64,000 nucleotides of DNA from Juglans regia. Taxonomy: Eukaryota; Streptophyta; Magnoliopsida; Fagales; Juglandaceae. The position numbers and the translations under genes are program-made. The notes beneath the pieces are model-generated. The model was not told the DNA's origin and ran no database searches. It worked only from the letters and a program-made list of their open reading frames with translations. Shown here one piece after another: positions 11,016-21,928 of this stretch. Each line of letters starts with the position of its first letter. The stretch's first letter is position 1. The stretch is from positions 8,709,053 through 8,773,052 of the forward strand of contig NC_049905.1 in NCBI RefSeq assembly GCF_001411555.2, in the 5' to 3' direction.

Positions 11016-11975
11016 ATGATTCTAGATCAGCTCCTAATCCTTCCCCTCTTCCTTCTTTTTCTGATCTTATCCATTCTCTTTAAAATTTTCCCATTTCAAT
11101 CAAAGCTGCCACCAAGCCCTATAGCATTACCAATAATAGGGCATTTCCATCTCCTCGGCCCTCTCATCCACCATTCTTTCCAGAAACTCTCCCTTCGTTA
11201 TGGTCCTTTGTTTTCCCTCCGTCTTGGCTCAGTCCCATGCATCATAGCCTCGACACCGGAATATGCAAAATTGCTTTTGAAATACAACGATCTTTCTTTC
11301 AATTCACGTTTGTACAACATCGCCATTACTCGCCTTACCAATAACTCTTCCATTGTATTTGGGCCGTATGGACCGTATTGGAAGTTCATCCGGAGGTTGA
11401 GCACAAATGAGCTCTTGGGAAGCCATACTATGAAGAACTTCCTCTCACTTCGAGAAAGCGAATACCGCCGGCTCTTGCGGGTTTTCGCCAGCAAGTCTGA
11501 GGCTGGCGAGGCTGTCAATGTTACAAACGAGTTGTTGAAGTTGTCCAACAATGTCATCTCCAAAATGATGCTTGGTCGGGCCGAGGATGTTATGTCTGTA
11601 GTGCGAGACGTGACGCGGATTGTGGGGGAGTTTAATGTGTCTGATTACATATGGTTTTGCAAGCATATGGATTTGCAGGGATTTGGGAAGAGGATTGAGG
11701 ACATTCATGGGAGGTTTGATGCTTTGATGGAGAAAGTTATTGCAGAGCGTGAAGAGTTGAGGAAAAAGAAGCAAAATGGAGAAAGAAAAGATATTGGTGG
11801 TGGAGATCAGCCTCGGGTCAAGGATTTTATTGACATATTGCTTGATTTTTCAGAGGATGAAAGCTCGGAGATAAAGCTGACTAGGGTTCATATCAAATCC
11901 CTCATCAGTGTAAGTTGTACTCAAATGAGATTTTTGGATTCAAATTCTTGATATGCATATTAAAATTCATATTTA

Positions 11976-12027
<52 letters not shown>

Positions 12028-12779
12028 CAAGAATGCATTGGTAGGGTATATTAAATTCATATTATTAATATACCTTTGTACAACCTTTCTAGGATTTCTT
12101 CATAGCAGGCACAGATTCAATAGCAATTACAACTGAATGGGCATTAGCAGAGCTTATCAACCATCCGGAGGTGATGAAAAGAGCTCGAGAGGAGATTGAG
12201 GATGTTGTCAAAAGTAAAAGATTAGTCAATGAAACAGATGCTCCAAATCTTCCATACATCCAAGCCATCTTAAAGGAAACCTTTAGGCTTCACCCACCAC
12301 TGCCTTTGGTCTCAAGAGAATGTGTACAAGATTGTAAGATTGGAAACTATGTCATCCCAGCAAAAACTTTACTGTTTGTGAATGTGTGGGCGATTGGAAG
12401 GGACCCCAGCTGTTGGGAAAATCCACTGGAATTTCAACCTGAGAGGTTTTTAAACTCTGATGATCTTGAGAAGAAGAATATGGGTCCCATAGATGTTAGG
12501 GGACAACATTTCCAACTTTTGCCATTTGGGTCTGGGACGAGGCTTTGCCCTGGCCTCAACTTGGCCATGCAAGAGTTGCCTACATTGCTTGCGGCTATGA
12601 TCCAATGCTTCGATTTTAAGGTGGTTGGGAAACATGACAAGTTAATTAATGATGACGAACAAGATAATATTGCTCTTGTTGATATGGATGAGCGGCCAGG
12701 ATTGACAGCCCCAAGAGCCCATGATCTTGTTTGTGTACCAGTAGCACGCTTCAAAGAAGTTACCATCCTTGACACATAA
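11016..12779 (+). CDS. CYP93B: Cytochrome P450, CYP93B subfamily (flavone synthase II-like), intact
   Basis: Two exons, 11016-11909 and 12093-12779, join in phase 0 across a 183-bp GT-AG intron to give 526 residues, normal for the family. Seen: an N-terminal membrane anchor (about residues 3-25), proline hinge PPSP (32-35), I-helix AGTDS (303-307), K-helix KETFR (359-363), PERF (414-417) and haem loop [10 protein letters not shown] with Cys450. [38 protein letters not shown] and the [19 protein letters not shown] tail are characteristic of CYP93B, whose members act on flavanones at the ER membrane to make flavones or 2-hydroxyflavanones. T-R-L in the haem loop replaces the common R-R-x. The flavonoid role is inferred from subfamily only. 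It is the only intact copy of four here. Confidence 0.9.
11910..12092 (+). other. Intron of the intact P450, with a CA microsatellite
   Basis: Donor GTAAGT at 11910 and acceptor TTTCTAG ending at 12092. A (CA)n run fills 11985-12024 after a short CT run. The intron position, just before the DFF-AGTD I-helix, is the usual one in CYP93 genes. Confidence 0.9.
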
Positions 12780-13251
12780 AGACATTATGATCTAGTGTGG
12801 TGCAGGTTGCTACCCCCTCGAGCAGTGGCGGAGTCGAAAATACATCTTTGAAGAGGCGAACTTATTTTATAAGTCGTTATTAATGTTTATGATTTATATC
12901 TTTCAAATATAATAATTATAATAATACAAAACTAATTATCACACAAAACATATATAATAATCAAAGATGTAACGACGTCAAAATCAACACATATTGATCA
13001 TGATTTGAAGATGCTCATGATATTCATTTCTTTTAATAGATTTGTTCTATTCTAAGATCTACTATCTCATTTGGTTCACTTAATATGATATGTATGAAAT
13101 TATTTGGAATTAATTATTTTCTTCTTTTGCTTTTACTATAAATGCTTATAATATTTGTTATGCATATATGTTGCCATATATACATATCTACTCACATCCT
13201 TAATACGTTTTCAAATATTTTTTAGATTACGCTAGGAAATCGACACAGAAT
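12780..13251 (+). other. 3' flank of the intact P450
   Basis: The first part (CATTATGATCTAGTGTGG... TTATAAGTCGTTATT) matches the sequence after P450 copy 2 (29985-30180), so it is part of the duplicated unit and probably carries the transcript end. The rest is AT-rich with no gene seen. Confidence 0.6.
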
Positions 13252-14723
13252 TAACAACCTTGATCAAGATATGCATTTAAGATTATTCCTTCAAATTAGA
13301 ATTCCTTCTTTTAGATTTACAAGCACCCTTGGTCCCACAATAATTGTCAGCACAGCCCATCGAGATAAGGATTTGACAATTCCCTCGTCATCCTTCTTTA
13401 AGATTTACATGCCCTACTTTGGTGTTCTCTCTATGCACAGCTATAAATTTAGAAAAAATTTAAGTGTAAGCGATTCTGTACATTAATACGTGCATCTATT
13501 TAATATAATTGATCAAAAAATAAATTTTATTAAAAATAGTATTAACTTGAATTTAAAATATGAAAACAATAACATTAATACGCAGATTGATATACAAACT
13601 TGTTTGTATATAATAAAATTCATAAATTTATAGCTTCTCTGTTGGCAAGAGAAGAAAAAACTTTTAGTTCTTTTTTTTTATTATTTTTTTATTTTTCCAC
13701 TATATTTGACTTTATTTATCCCAACTAATTCCCGAATAGTACGCATTCCATTAAGAAATAATTTGTACATTTTTAAAATGATGAATACTTTAACCATAAA
13801 TGGATTATATAGAGTAATCTTATAAATTGATGTGACATGATGAGCATAGTTTGTTAGATTGTGAAGTTATTTTTATTATAAAATAGATCTAACGGATAAC
13901 ATGAAACTGCCACGTCAGTTTGTGGATTATTTTTGTGTAATTTCTTTGTAGCTATAATAGTACTAATTTTTTATTTATTTTATTTTTTATTTTTATAATA
14001 GGCCTCACTTTTTTTTTTTAAAGAATTGTAGTAGACTTTTACATCTAAAAACTATATCTAACCTTACTTTTCCATTTATATAATCTAATGCTAGATCTTG
14101 GGGCTAGCCACAAGAAAATTACAGCGCAAGTGGGATTTCAACAACAACATATGTTATGGGAATTCAGTACATATCGATTCTCCCATTAATATCACTTAAA
14201 TCTTCTTGGCCAAATTTTTTAGGGACTTGTTAGGTACAAGCGGTTTAGCACACCAAACCACGTATCAATACTCACAAAAATTGTTTTATTACAAAAAAAA
14301 TAATAATAAAAGAATTTTTTTTAAGAGAAGAATAAGGTCTTCTATCTCATGAAAATCATTTTCGTCTTCAATTCGCATTGTTTCATTAAACAAATGCCTT
14401 ACATTTAACATTGGTGTGCGATTTGGTGTGCGAAATTGCTTGTAAGGAGACTTTTCAAATTAGGGGTTAATAGGTTCAATTTAGTTTGGGTTTGGACAAA
14501 TTTTGGAATTGAACCAGTATGCATCGGTGTTGATAATTTGAAAACCGAAATGGACCGTTTTATCACTGAAATTAGAACTTTCGATTTTTTCAATTTCGGA
14601 TTGGTTCAACTATTTTTTCGATTTTTTCTTACACCCCGACTTTTAAGTTATAACCGCCTTTTGCAATTGTGAGTCTCAACAATATCAGTGTCTTAGGTGT
14701 CATAAATTAACTTACAAGTTGGA
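13252..14723 (+). repeat. P450-unit downstream block, shared with 3219-4341 and 7427-7510
   Basis: From AACAACCTTGATCAAGATATGC the order of landmarks follows 3219-4341, then continues TAACCGCCTTTTGCAATTGT as at 7433. This shows that one repeating unit lies on both sides of the P450 gene. A 170-bp stretch near 13450-13625 is an insertion relative to the other copy. No gene is seen. Confidence 0.75.
14236..14443. mobile_element. MITE family 1, copy 2
   Basis: Left arm ACAAGCGGTTTAGCACACCA; right arm, read inversely, CTTACAAGCAATTTCGCACACC. The interior is non-coding with an A-rich tract. It matches 4007-4210 in the same orientation and 56052-56177 in reverse. The better preserved arms here define the family. 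Confidence 0.65.
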
Positions 14724-14898
14724 CTTTCTTTTTTTTTTGATAAACAAACTTTCATTAATAAGGAAATCAATACATGGAAGCTTGATCAAACCAAAGGGCA
14801 TGATCTACAAAACCTGGGATAGAGTCCTACCACATAATAATATCATCAACATTCCAAGCAAAACATGCCAAATTATGAGCTACCCTATTACCATTCCT

Positions 14899-17202
14899 TT
14901 AAACATGCTGAACTTGTAGTTCTGGAAAATGCCTCATCAATTCCTTTGCATCCTGAATCAGATTTCTGTTTGGAGAGAAAGACTCTTGACAACCTTGTAA
15001 CTCTTGAACCAAAGATAAGCAGTTTGTTTCTATAACCAGATTTGGAATACTGAGTGGTAGACACACCTGTAAGCCTCTTAACACAGCAATCAGTTCAATA
15101 GTAACGGGTGCATCCACATCATCTTCAACTTTAGTCGCTGCCCAGACCATTTTACCATTTTCATCTCTCAAAACGAAACCAACACCAGCTTTCTTGCCAT
15201 CTGTAAAAACAACACCATCTACAAATATGTTGCCTCTCATTTTCACTGGAAAGTTGCAGCTGCATAAAAACTCTATGAAAGGAAAGCGCATGATTCACTG
15301 CTGCCATAGGGTCTATCACAAAGATCCCCATAACCATCTTCTTCCGTCTAAACCGTAAACTCCACCCAATCAGAAAAAACATAGTGAACTCCTCCACACT
15401 TCCTCTTTCCATTACCCACATAACAGTGTCCATGAAATTGAGATTGCTTTGTACTGACTGCAGCAAAGGGAGAAAATGCTGCCATACACTTCTAATCTGA
15501 GGACAAGATAAATGACATGTTCCACATCCCCTCCATTTGACTGGCAGAAGCAACAAACATTAGCAACATCAATACTTTTATTTCTCAAGTTCCTCAGAGT
15601 TGGCAGGATATTTTTGCAAGCTCGCCATGCAAAAATTTTAATTTTCCTTGGAACTTTCATTTGCCATATACCCTTCCATATCCACTTCTCAGCCATTAGA
15701 GATGAGCTCTCCCCGCTAGCACCATTACGTAGATTTTGAATGAGACGGTATGCACTCTTCACAGTAAAGTTCCCATTCGATTCTTCATTCCAAATCCACT
15801 TATCCATACAAACATTCCCTGACAACCTAATCTGTAAAATCTGGTCTGCCACATTTGGATTGAAGAGAGATCTAACTTCACTTATCTTCCACGTTTTTGT
15901 AGTCTTGTCAACAAGAGAAGCTATTGTTGCATCATGTTGTGAATCAGCAACTAAATTACCATCTAGAGGTGACTGTAAACATCTATGGCCTGGCACCCAA
16001 AAGTCCTTCCATATTTTTATACACTCCCCATTCCCAACTCTCCACCGACACCCTGCCCATAACCATTTTTTAGCTTCAATTATCCCTCTCCAAGCGTAAC
16101 AAGGATTGCGACCTAGCTGAGCTTGGAAGAAAGGAACTTGGTGAAAATATTTTGCTTTGTAAATTTTTTGGAGCAAAGAACTAGTATTCTACAGGATCCT
16201 CCACCCTAGTTTTGTTAGCAAAGCCATATTGAAAGATTGTAAATTCTTAAAACCAATTCCACCTCTAAATTTGGACATGCACAGCCTTTGCCAACTCATC
16301 CAATGCACTTTCCTCTCTTCTTCCTTTTGCCCCCACCAGAATCTAGCCATCATCCGTTCCAAATCTCGACACAAACCCATCGGTAACTTGAAACAACTCA
16401 TGGCATAAGTAGGGATGGATAATACTCCAACTTTAATAAGAACCTCTTGCCCTCCTTGAGATAATAATTTGCCTTTCCAGCTTTGCAATTTAATCCAAAC
16501 TTTCCTTTTTATATCCTCAAATGCTCTAATTTCCGACCGCCCGACTAGGTTTGACAAACCTAGATACTTATCATATTGCTAAAAAGACTTGACCCCCCAC
16601 AAAGCAAGAAGCTCCCTTTGCCTTATCTCAGTAACATTTTTAGAAAATACTATAGCAGTCTTTGTTTTGTTCACTAGCTGACCAGAAGCTAACTCATACT
16701 GATCTAGTAAAATCTAGATGTGTGAAGTTGTTTAGAGATCGGCTTTGCAAAAAATAAGACTATCATCCGCAAAGAGAAGATGATTTACACTTGGAGCTCC
16801 TCTACAAACTTTTATGCCTCGTACTACATTATTTCTCTCAACATCCCTCAACAGAGCAGTAAGTCCCTCGGTGCACAAGAGAAAAAGGTAAGGAGATAAT
16901 GAGTCCCCTTGCCTAATACCTCTAGTAGGAGAGATGTGCTCTTGAGACTCACCATTCAGTAAGATGGAAAAAGAAACTGTTTTAACACACTCCATAATCA
17001 AGTTGACAAAAGAAACAGCAAAACCCAACTTCAACATAATCTTTTCTAAGAACATCCACTCCCCCCGATCATATGCTTTACTCATATTCAATTTGAGGGA
17101 CATATAACCCTTTTGACCCTTTCTTTTATGTCTCAAATAATGTACCACCTCATGTGCCACCAATACATTATCATTAATTAGTCTACCCCCCACAAAAGCA
17201 CA
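14899..17202 (-). pseudogene. LINE ORF2, 3' part: RT core, zf-RVT and RNase H
   Basis: Frames in order on the minus strand: 17250-16732 holds the central reverse transcriptase (FVGGRLINDNVLVAHEVVHY, a SYLFLLCTEGL-type block, and FADDSLIFCKA with the catalytic ADD-like FADD); 16557-16189 the thumb; 16176-15412 the linker with a zinc-binding-RT domain (WRACKNILPTLRNLRNKSI, then CCFCQSNGGDVEHV); 15291-14899 an RNase H-like domain (GNIFVDGVVFTDGKKAGVGFVLRDENG). Stops and frame changes separate the pieces, so no active protein can be made. The residues before FVGGR are supplied by 21934-22189, beyond the nested LTR element. Confidence 0.85.
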
Positions 17203-17207
17203 TTGAG
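17203..17207. repeat. Target-site duplication, left copy (TTGAG)
   Basis: TTGAG directly precedes the LTR start TGATGGGAACC and is repeated at 21929-21933 after the LTR end CATATCA. Five-base duplications are standard for LTR retrotransposons. The duplication falls inside the LINE reverse transcriptase gene. Confidence 0.85.
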
Positions 17208-17915
17208 TGATGGGAACCAAGGTGGGTCTAGTCTTAAAGATATGTTGCAAGTTCCAGATGATCCAATTAAATGTTCAAGGGCTTAAAGGATGAAGATTCA
17301 ATTTTGATTCATTTGATAAGTTATGGAAAGGGCAACAACATGACTTAAAGGCTTTGGGCACTTGAAGGCTTTCAACTTGTTTAATTCATTTAAAAGTTTT
17401 ATTTTATTAGTTTCGAATAATTGGGTTTATTATGGGAAGCACTTAAGGGGGCCTATCCAAGGGCATGTTGAGAAAGTTATTATTTTATTGAACTAGGGTT
17501 TCAAGAGGTTACTTTAGCCCGTCACTGTTCATCCAAGGGCGTTTTGGTAAAAGGGACTTTATTTTAGCTAGGGTTTTAATTAGGTTTTTGTTTAAATACT
17601 CTTTGTAGCCTCATTTTCAGAAGTTAATGAATTTTGATGAATTTATTCATTGTGAGTTGAGTTTTACTCCTTTTGTTCTTAATTGAACTTCTGAACTTAT
17701 CAAAGGTAAATCACAACTTTTGTGGCGTTCCTCCTTTGTAATCTAGGTTCTTGAGACGGGTTCTTCAACGGGTCTAGATTTTAATATAACTAGGTTCTTG
17801 AAACGAGTTCTCATCGGGTCTAGATTCTCCCTCTATTGACTTGAATTTGGCTTTCTTGGGGAGTTTTCAAATTGATTGTGGGTTCAAGGGATTCCATTCC
17901 CGCGGATTCATATCA
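17208..17915 (+). repeat. 5' LTR
   Basis: 708 bp, TG...CA ends. It differs from the 3' LTR by scattered substitutions (about seven in the first 100 bases, fewer later) and lacks about 28 bp that the 3' LTR carries near 21500. Confidence 0.92.
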
Positions 17916-17917
17916 TT

Positions 17918-17930
17918 TGGTATTAGAGCA
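17918..17930 (+). promoter_or_regulatory. Primer binding site (initiator tRNA-Met type)
   Basis: TGGTATTAGAGCA begins two bases after the 5' LTR. It differs by one base from the common plant TGGTATCAGAGC, which pairs with the 3' end of initiator tRNA-Met. Confidence 0.85.
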
Positions 17931-18249
17931 AGGTTTCCAATCAGATCTATTTCTATCTTTTATTTCTTGCATATTTCATTCTAGGGCTTCGTTGTTCTAG
18001 GGTTGCAAAAAAAAAATGAAAAACAAAAAACAAAAACAGAAACCAAAAGTAGGCTGCCGAAATTCTTAGAGTTTTTGGATTGGCTGAAATTTGCATCACC
18101 TAGGGTTTCAAAATTTTAGGGTTTCTTGCATCTCTAAGTTTGTCAATTCCTTGGAGGCACTGTTTCATTGTTTTCTCTTCTACTTCATTGTCAATTCTTG
18201 TGTGTTTGAATTCAATTGCTTGGTTTTCATAATTGAATATTGTTGTTTG

Positions 18250-18370
18250 TGGTTGAATTAGAGAAAAGAAAAGAAAGGAAAGGAAAGGAAAAGAAAAGAA
18301 AAGAAAGGAAAGGAAAAGAAAAGAAAAGAAAATTTGAAAAAAAAAACAGAAAGAAGAAGAAGAAGAAAAG
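18250..18370. repeat. AAAGG/AAAAG purine tract in the element leader
   Basis: A low-complexity run of GAAAAGAAAGGAAAGG units ends in GAAGAAGAAGAAG. It lies in the untranslated leader between the primer site and the gag-like frame. The minus-strand open frame through it is a composition artefact. Confidence 0.85.
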
Positions 18371-18713
18371 AGAAGGTGGCGTATTCAAAGTCGCTACATA
18401 GTTACAATAAAGAAAAAGCAATTATTTGTTGATTGAGCTTTTATCATCATAAGAGCTGAATACATCTTTCTATTTGGTATTTTGTTTTATAACTACTCTT
18501 TCCCTCGTATAAATTCCTTGAGTCTCGTGTCATTTTATTCATTCCTTGTTTTTTGGATCGATATTACTGGTTGAAATAATACAAGGTTGAATTGTCTTGA
18601 TTTAGTTCAATTAGATCTTAAAGAACTTGAGCGGGAAAACTATTGAGGTAAAAGGTAAGAGAGTGTGAGACTATTATCGGGAAAAAGCCAACTAAGAGTG
18701 AAACACGAGTAGA

Positions 18714-19370
18714 GTGCCATTATTTGAGTGTAAACACGTAAGGGAGTGTGTGAGGTTTTCCACTAACATTCTTTTTGTGCAGCACATTATGATGTCCCAT
18801 AGTAGTGACTCATCACCAAAGAGGATGGTAGATAACTCTTCCTTTCTGTTGCAAGCCATGCAACAACAGTTTGAGAAGTTGAACATGGTGTTGGGTGAAG
18901 TGAGAGATAGGATGGATCATCAAGATGCGGTAATTAGAAACCTTCATGGCAGGAGAGATAGGAGGCATCCTGAGTTTAGTATTGAGAATGAGTATGAGAA
19001 AGAAGAGTATGCTGAGTCTCTTGTTGCCAGGCGAGCACTCAATACACAAATTAAGATGAATGATACAGAGCAGCAGAGTGAGGATATTTTTCATACTAGA
19101 TGCCACATCAACAACAAGGTATGTAGTATGGTCATTGATTTAAGGTGTTGTATTAATTTGGCTAGCACTACTTTAGACGAGAAATTGAATTTACGTACGT
19201 TGAAACACCCTAGACCATACATGTTGCAGTGGTTGAGTGATTGTGGGGAGGTTAGGGTAAATAAGCAAGTGCTAGTTTCTTTTTCAATTGGGAAATACCA
19301 AGATATGGTCCTTTGTGAAGTAGTACCGATGCATGCTGGTCATTTTGTTGGCGAAGCCATGGCAGTATGA
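18714..19370 (+). pseudogene. Gag-protease fusion remnant of the LTR element
   Basis: An open frame of 218 residues. A likelier start is the Met at 18789 (MMSHSSDSSPKRM), because the first 25 residues look non-coding. The N-terminal part contains a coiled-coil-like RMDHQDAVIRNLHGRRDRR; the second half matches the plant gypsy retropepsin region (HTRCHINNKVCSMVIDLRC, KHPRPYMLQWLSDCGEVRVNKQVLVSFSIGKY). The canonical protease motif IDGGS reads IDLRC: the Asp is kept but the following glycines are lost. Most of gag, including the zinc knuckle, is absent. A frameshift near 19345 puts the continuation (KPWQYDRKVIHDG) in another frame. Confidence 0.75.
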
Positions 19371-20436
19371 TAGGAAGGTTATCCATGATGGGTTAAGGAA
19401 CATGTACAGTTCTGAAATGGATGGAAAAACAATCAAACTTGCTCCTTTAAAGCTAACACAGGTCGATGGGGACCAATTGAAGCTGAAAAGTGAGGTTGTT
19501 CAAAAAAGAAAAAGTGAAAATGAGAGTGATCAAAAAATAAAGAGTAAAAGTGAGAGTGATCAAAAAAGAAAAAGTGAAAAGGAGATTGAGCAAACAAGCA
19601 AGAGTGAAAGTGAAAATGAGCTAAAAAGCAAGAGTGAAAGTGAGATTGAGCTAAAAAGCAAAAGTGAATGTGAGATTGAGAAAAAAACAAATAGTGAGGC
19701 CGAAAAGGAGAAAGAGAGAAAAGTGAGAGGGAAAAAAGAAAAGGGTGAAACTGAGACCTCAAGAGAAAGAGAGAATGAGTTAAAAAATAATTGTCAGGTC
19801 GAGAGTTCAAAACAAGATGAAGGAAAAGAGAGTGATAGGGAAAGAGAGAGTGAAGAAAGTGAGAGAGAAACAAAGAGAAAAGTGAGAGTGAGTTTTTATG
19901 CTAAAACGAGTCTTAATACTAGCGAACTTGAAGTATCTTTACCTAGTGTTGTTGTCTTTTTGTTGCAGGGATATGAGGTCATGTTTCCTAGAGGTCTGTT
20001 CAGTGGATTGCCACCTATTAGGGAGATAGAGCACTATATTGATTTTGTGCCAGGTGCGACAATTCCTAACCGACCTTTCTTTGAAGAATATAAGTCATTG
20101 ACGCACTTGAAGGGACAAGGTAAGTCCTTGACGATAATGCATGCTAAGTGTGAGGATTGTATTGAGACGTTTCCTCTTGAAATCAATTACACACAAGGTA
20201 AGGAAAATTTTGTAGTTAATGCTTTATCAAGAAGGTATGTCATTGTCTTCATTTTATATGCAAAATTATTGAGATTTGAATATGATGAGGATTTGCATGC
20301 TAATGATGATGACTTTGCTAGTGTGTATGGAGCGTGTGAGAAGGCATCGTTTGGTAAGTGCTATAGACTAGATTGGTATTTGTTTAGAGAGAATAAACTT
20401 TGCGAGCATATTAGTATTATGCATGAGATGGTATAG
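19333..20436 (+). pseudogene. Gypsy pol remnant with Lys/Glu/Ser repeats; RT deleted
   Basis: After the end of protease (KPWQYDRKVIHDGLRNMYS) comes a highly charged linker, residues about 55-185, of imperfect KSKSESE-type repeats. LPSVVVFLLQGYEVMFPRGLFSGLPPIREIEHYIDFVPGATIPNRP follows, which is the segment just before the reverse transcriptase in plant gypsy elements. The frame then jumps straight to LKGQGKSLTIMHAKCEDCIETFPLEINYTQGKENFVVNALSRR, the end of RNase H. The whole RT catalytic core is thus absent without breaking the frame. The C-terminal [23 protein letters not shown] leads into the integrase zinc-binding region. Confidence 0.8.
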
Positions 20437-20530
20437 AGTGCATGGATGTGGATTGTTGGGTCATTATGGTGTAAAATGGATTTTAGACGAGGTGCATGAA
20501 AGTTTGTGGAAATATCATTTACCAAGTGAC

Positions 20531-20711
20531 GTGTTGCATGAACGTTTGTGGGAGTATCATTTGTCATTCAATGATGTGTTGCATGAACGTTTGTGGCAGT
20601 ATGATTTGCCATTCATTGAAGTGTTGCATGAACGTTTGTGGAAGTATCATTTGTCATTCATTAACGTGTTGCATGAACGTTTGTGGGAATATTGCTTGCC
20701 ATTCATTGAGT
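20531..20711 (+). repeat. 45-bp tandem repeats in the integrase remnant
   Basis: GTGTTGCATGAACGTTTGTG recurs at 45-base spacing (20531, 20576, 20621, 20666 approximately), each followed by a TATCATTTGCCATTCATTGA-like half. Two expanded units follow to about 20945. All keep the reading frame. Confidence 0.85.
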
Positions 20712-21178
20712 TTGCATATAATTGGAGTGGTTATTTTGGTGTAAGGAAAGTTTTAAATGTGTTTTATGAACATTTGTGGGTGTATCATTTGCCATTTATT
20801 GACTTTTTGCATGAACGTTTGTGGAAGTATTATTTGCGTTTCATTGAGTTTTCATATAATTGGAGTGGTCATTTTGGTATAAAGAAGACTTTAGATGTGT
20901 TTCATGAACATTTGTGGGAGTATTGTTTGTCATTCATTGAGTTCATGTATAATTGGAGTGTTCATGCTACTACTAAATTTTCACCTTTTGAAATTGTGTA
21001 TAGACTTAATCCATTTACTCCTTTAGATTTAATGCCTTTATCTATTGACAATAGGAGTAGTTTGGATGGAATTTTTCAAATTCTTGAACAAATTAATGAT
21101 AATGCATATGAAATTAATGATAATATTACTAACATTTTTCCCTTTGATCCAGGTGGAGATTCGAGGTCGAATCCTTTT

Positions 21179-21192
21179 GAGGAGAGGGGGAA
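21179..21192 (+). promoter_or_regulatory. Polypurine tract of the LTR element
   Basis: GAGGAGAGGGGGAA directly abuts the 3' LTR start TGATGGG, as needed for plus-strand DNA priming. Confidence 0.9.
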
Positions 21193-21928
21193 TGATGGGA
21201 ACCAAGGTGAGCCTAGTCTTAAAGATATGTTGCGAGTTTCAGATGAGCCAATTACATGTTCAAGGGCTTAAAGGATGAAGATTCAGTTTTGATTCATTTG
21301 ATAAGCTATGGAAAGGGCAACAACATGACTTAAAGGCTTTGGGCACTTGAAGGCTTTCAACTTGTTTAATTCATTTAAAAGACTTATTTTATTAGTTTAG
21401 AATAATTTGGTTTATTATGGGAAGTACTTAAGGGGGCCTATCCAAGGGCATGTTGGGAAATTTATTATTTTATTGAACTAGGGTTTCAAGAGGTTACTGT
21501 AGCGTTACTATAGCCGCGACACTGTAGTCGCGGCACTGTTCATCCAGGGGCGTTTTGATTAAAAGGAGCTTTATTTTAGCTAGGATTTTAATTAGGTTTT
21601 TGTTTAAATACTCTTTGTAGCCTCATTTTCAGAAGTTAATGAAATTTGATAAATTTATTCATTGTGAGTTGAGTTTTACTCCTCTTGTTCATAATTGAAC
21701 TTTTGAACTTATCAAAGGTAAATCACAACCTTTGTGGCGTTCCTCCTTTGTAATTTGGGTTCTTGAGACTGGTTCTTCAACGGGTATAGATTTTAATATA
21801 ATCTAGGTTCTTGAAACGAGTTCTCATCATGTCTAGATTTTCCATCCATTGACTTGAATCTGGCTTTCTTGGGGAGTTTTCAAATTGATTGTGAGTTCAA
21901 GGGATTCCTTTCCCGCGGGTTCATATCA
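21193..21928 (+). repeat. 3' LTR
   Basis: 736 bp, TG...CA ends. It carries an extra GC-rich segment near 21495-21540 (GCCGCGACACTGTAGTCGCG) absent from the 5' LTR. It is followed by TTGAG and then the rest of the LINE. Confidence 0.92.

Larger units (their letters stand above)
20423..21271 (+). pseudogene. Collapsed integrase with amplified 15-residue repeats
   Basis: The start of the frame ([20 protein letters not shown]) corresponds to the gypsy integrase zinc-binding GLMGHFGVKKTLDVLHEH region. The end ([33 protein letters not shown]) corresponds to the integrase C-terminal part. Between them the catalytic DDE core is missing and is replaced by repeats of the form VLHERLWxYxLPFIE, four in exact 45-base register from 20531, then two longer composite units containing [13 protein letters not shown]. 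Each unit joins the end of the zinc-binding region to the end of the core. The frame runs on into the 3' LTR. Whether it is ever translated is unknown. Confidence 0.8.
17208..21928 (+). mobile_element. Non-autonomous Ty3/gypsy-type LTR retrotransposon
   Basis: It has two direct LTRs (17208-17915 and 21193-21928) beginning TGATGGGAACC and ending CATATCA, a tRNA-Met-type primer site, a polypurine tract and a TTGAG target duplication. The 4.7-kb element is inserted in the LINE. Inside, gag-protease, RNase H and integrase fragments are identifiable, but the reverse transcriptase core and the integrase catalytic core are missing. It must have moved with proteins from another element. Confidence 0.92.

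Noticed and set aside
19433..19873. 146-codon minus-strand frame (HSHFHS repeats)
   Set aside because: Antisense of the Lys/Glu/Ser repeat linker; a composition shadow.
20531..20945. CRISPR-like regular repeats
   Set aside because: The 45-bp units have no unique spacers, are in frame within a retroelement coding region, and the DNA is plant nuclear.
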